From assembly GCA_947307005.1 (NCBI GenBank), contig CAMZHY010000162.1, positions 1 through 7,681 on the forward strand: a stretch of 7,681 nt of DNA, given 5' to 3'. Below the pieces are notes generated by a model that was not told the DNA's origin, made no database searches, and saw nothing but the letters and a program-made list of their open reading frames with translations. This DNA comes from an uncultured Planctomycetaceae bacterium. Lineage in GTDB: Bacteria > Planctomycetota > Planctomycetia > Pirellulales > Thermoguttaceae. Both the position numbers and the translations under genes were made by a program. Below, piece by piece: positions 5,869 through 7,681 of this stretch (positions within the stretch are counted from its first letter, which is position 1; every line of letters starts with the position of its first letter).

Positions 5869-7681
5869 ATGACTCGCGAGAAGAAAAACAGCGATTGGGA
5901 CGATCTGAAGTTTATGTTAGACCGTCCTCAAGAAACCGAACAAGATCGAATCTTCCTCGAAGAGGCGCCCGAAACGCCGGCGGACGATTCAACGCCGACT
6001 TTAGAGTCCGTTGGAACCGACGAGATTTCGGCCTCCGTCTCCGCCGAGGTTTCCGAACCGGCGGAGACGGCGGCGACCGTCGAGACGACCGACGGCCAAG
6101 AGAAGTCGGACGACGAGAGCGCGTCTGAAAAGAAGACGAAGAAAGCCTCCTCTAAAAGCGCCGAAAAGGACGCCGACGTCAAGAAAACGCGCGCGTCTCG
6201 GGCCGCGAAAAAGGAAGCCGCGGACGACGACGCCGTCAAACCGGCGCCAAAACGCGCTCGCGGGCGACGTTCCGCCGCGTCCGAAAAGGAATTGGAGGTC
6301 AGCAAGACTTTTGGCGACGTGATTTCGCAGATTGCAAACCTCGCCGAAAGGAAGCGTTCCTCCGCGAAGAAGGCTTCTTCCGTCGAAGCGGAACCGCAGA
6401 GCGAACCGTCGGAAGACGTCGCAGAGACGGCGGTTTTCGAATCGACCGACGCCGTCGTTTCGGAACCCGTAGCGGCGCCCGACGCGTCGGAAGCGTTTTC
6501 CGTTTCTCAGGAAGAACTCGCGTTTGCGACGATCTTAAAAGCCCGAGACGAAGAACCGGGAGAAACAAGGCCGGTTGTCGACGATTCGTTGCCGGTTGGT
6601 TTCTGGTCAAACGCCGCCGAACTCGAACGGGAGAGTCTCGAGGATATTCTGTGGTCCTTCAAAAAGCAAGACGATCCCGATTTTTCCGAGAGCGTCAAGA
6701 CGACGGAGCCCGCGGAGGAATCGATGGGATTCTCGGAAGACTTCGTCGCGGCGAAAGTTTCTTGCGTGGAACCCGTCGAACCTTCCGAGCCCTCCTCGAT
6801 GGACGAACCGCCGCGTCAAAGCGAGAACGAAGTCGACGGTAAGAAAGAAGACGACGATTTCTGGGGCTTCGACGATTCGCTCGATATCTCTTGGGGAACC
6901 TCGCCCGCGAGCGACGCGGAAACCGTCGACGAACCCGAGCGTCCCGACGCTTTCGTCGAAGAGCGCGAACCCGAACCGACGGCGGTTGAAACGTCCGACG
7001 TTTCGGTCGAGCCGGAGGAAGTCGCTTTCGTCGCGCCCGAGCCGGAGAAAAAGAAGAAGCTTGAAACGGTTGACGACGTCGATTTTAGCGACCCCGACGA
7101 CCTAAGCTCCTTCTTCTCGTTTTCGACGAGCGACGACTTGGGGTTTGCTCCCCGCAAAAAGCCGTCGAAATCGACCAAGGAAAAGCCCGGCAAAGCTTTA
7201 GAGCGCGACGCGGAACCCGTCCGCGCCGAGAAGAAAGCGGACGCCGATCGCAAATTCGAAGAAACAAACGAGCGCGGCGCGGAAGAATCTTACGCGCCTC
7301 GCGACAACCGCCGCCGCGAACGCGACGAAATCGAAGAGCCTCGCGAATCTCGCGCCCCGCGCGACAATCGTCGCCGCGATTACGACGACGTCGAAGAGCC
7401 GCGCGAATCACGCGTTTCTCGCGACAATCGCCGTCGCGATTACGACGAAGTCGAGGAGCCTCGCGAATCCCGCGCCTCGCGCGACGCCCGTCGCCGCCGC
7501 GATTTTGACGACGTCGAAGAGCCGCGCGAATCCCGCGCTCCTCGCGACGCCCGTCGCCGCGACTTCGACGAGGTCGAAGAACCGCGCGCCTCGCGTTTTT
7601 CGCGCGACGCCCGCCGTCGCCGCGATTTTGACGAAATCGAAGAACCGAGCGAACCCCGCGCTCCGCGCGACGGTCGCCGCC
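5869..7681 (+). CDS. Highly charged, probably disordered protein with Trp/Phe motifs and Arg-rich tandem repeats, function unknown (3' end outside window)
   Basis: I do not recognise the family. The frame is open from the ATG at 5869 to the window edge (604 codons, no stop). An in-frame TGA at 5821 with no start codon between makes this the first usable start. ATTTTAAT before the ATG is AT-rich and holds no good Shine-Dalgarno; the nearest purine run, GGAAA at 5851, is too far away. A second ATG at 5914 (codon 16) is possible, but the WDDL motif before it looks native. Residues 17-84 are acidic; 85-145 carry a Lys/Arg patch with RGRR near 130; 145-163 could form a helix. Aromatic-acidic motifs lie at 10-16, 245-264 (two Trp), 330-343 (FWGFDD...SWG) and 412-426. 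From residue 473 come 20-21-residue repeats. No signal peptide or membrane segment is visible, so it is probably cytoplasmic. A strong promoter lies about 350 bases upstream. RNA, DNA or ribonucleoprotein binding is inference from composition only; a folded domain may follow beyond the window. Confidence 0.88.
   Translation, partial: MTREKKNSDWDDLKFMLDRPQETEQDRIFLEEAPETPADDSTPTLESVGTDEISASVSAEVSEPAETAATVETTDGQEKSDDESASEKKTKKASSKSAEKDADVKKTRASRAAKKEAADDDAVKPAPKRARGRRSAASEKELEVSKTFGDVISQIANLAERKRSSAKKASSVEAEPQSEPSEDVAETAVFESTDAVVSEPVAAPDASEAFSVSQEELAFATILKARDEEPGETRPVVDDSLPVGFWSNAAELERESLEDILWSFKKQDDPDFSESVKTTEPAEESMGFSEDFVAAKVSCVEPVEPSEPSSMDEPPRQSENEVDGKKEDDDFWGFDDSLDISWGTSPASDAETVDEPERPDAFVEEREPEPTAVETSDVSVEPEEVAFVAPEPEKKKKLETVDDVDFSDPDDLSSFFSFSTSDDLGFAPRKKPSKSTKEKPGKALERDAEPVRAEKKADADRKFEETNERGAEESYAPRDNRRRERDEIEEPRESRAPRDNRRRDYDDVEEPRESRVSRDNRRRDYDEVEEPRESRASRDARRRRDFDDVEEPRESRAPRDARRRDFDEVEEPRASRFSRDARRRRDFDEIEEPSEPRAPRDGRR
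7285..7681 (+). repeat. Coding tandem repeat of 60-63 bases (20-21 residues), running off the right edge
   Basis: After a partial copy (7285-7317, ending APRDNRRR) come units at 7318-7377, 7378-7437, 7438-7500, 7501-7560, 7561-7623 and 7624 to the edge. Each reads approximately DYDEVEEPRESR, two variable residues, RD, then N/A/G and 3-4 Arg. The 63-base units carry one extra Arg codon. The unit is polyampholytic: an acidic half followed by an arginine half. Many differences between units are synonymous (CCT/CCG, GAA/GAG, AAT/AAC, CGC/CGT), so the protein sequence, rather than recent DNA duplication alone, appears to be what is kept. The array continues past the window, so the copy number is unknown. 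Confidence 0.92.

Noticed and set aside
6816..7411. Antisense open frames over the second gene and its repeats
   Set aside because: They are shadows of a strongly biased coding repeat. The sense frame is open across the whole region and preserves the repeat at protein level.
7285..7681. CRISPR-like or intergenic direct repeat array
   Set aside because: The units are contiguous, without unique spacers, in-frame and vary largely at synonymous sites, so this is a protein-coding tandem repeat.

Overview
The window looks like part of a planctomycete chromosome, probably from the Pirellulales or a related lineage. This is an inference, not a database result. It rests on a GC-rich sequence dominated by GAC, GCG, GTC and TCG words, a very large multi-pass envelope protein of a kind I associate with that phylum, very long low-complexity charged segments, and a second start codon without a clear Shine-Dalgarno sequence. 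There are two genes, both on the + strand, and one intergenic region. I see no mobile element, CRISPR array, tRNA or rRNA.

Region 1 (window start to 5444) is one continuous reading frame of about 1812 codons. It encodes a membrane protein with about seven transmembrane segments: a N-terminal domain, a first membrane cluster around residues 310-458, about 1240 residues that should lie outside the cytoplasm and appear to be built from about five related beta-rich modules, a second membrane cluster at residues 1699-1765, and an acidic cytoplasmic tail. The frame is still open at the left edge and the predicted topology requires an upstream export signal, so the true N-terminus is probably outside the window. 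I do not recognise its function.

Region 2 (5445-5868) is 424 bases without a convincing gene. In order it holds a weak terminator-like hairpin, a near-consensus vegetative promoter (TTGACG, 16-base spacer, TATAAT) with a 12-base perfect palindrome exactly in its spacer, and a leader of about 344 bases with several possible hairpins. The leader has no ATG before the downstream start.

Region 3 (5869 to window end) is the 5' part of a second gene, cut by the right edge after 604 codons and still open. It encodes a highly charged, probably disordered protein: an acidic N-terminal region with a Lys/Arg patch, several short Trp/Phe-containing acidic motifs, then a tandem array of 20-21-residue repeats alternating acidic blocks with arginine clusters. 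Function is unknown. The arginine-rich mixed-charge composition would fit nucleic-acid or ribonucleoprotein binding, but that is only inference.

The two genes point the same way, but the terminator-like hairpin and strong promoter between them suggest separate transcription. Nothing visible links them functionally. The points most worth a second look are the promoter with its spacer palindrome and long leader, the repeat array of the second protein, and the repeated modules and internal signal-peptide-like segment of the giant membrane protein.
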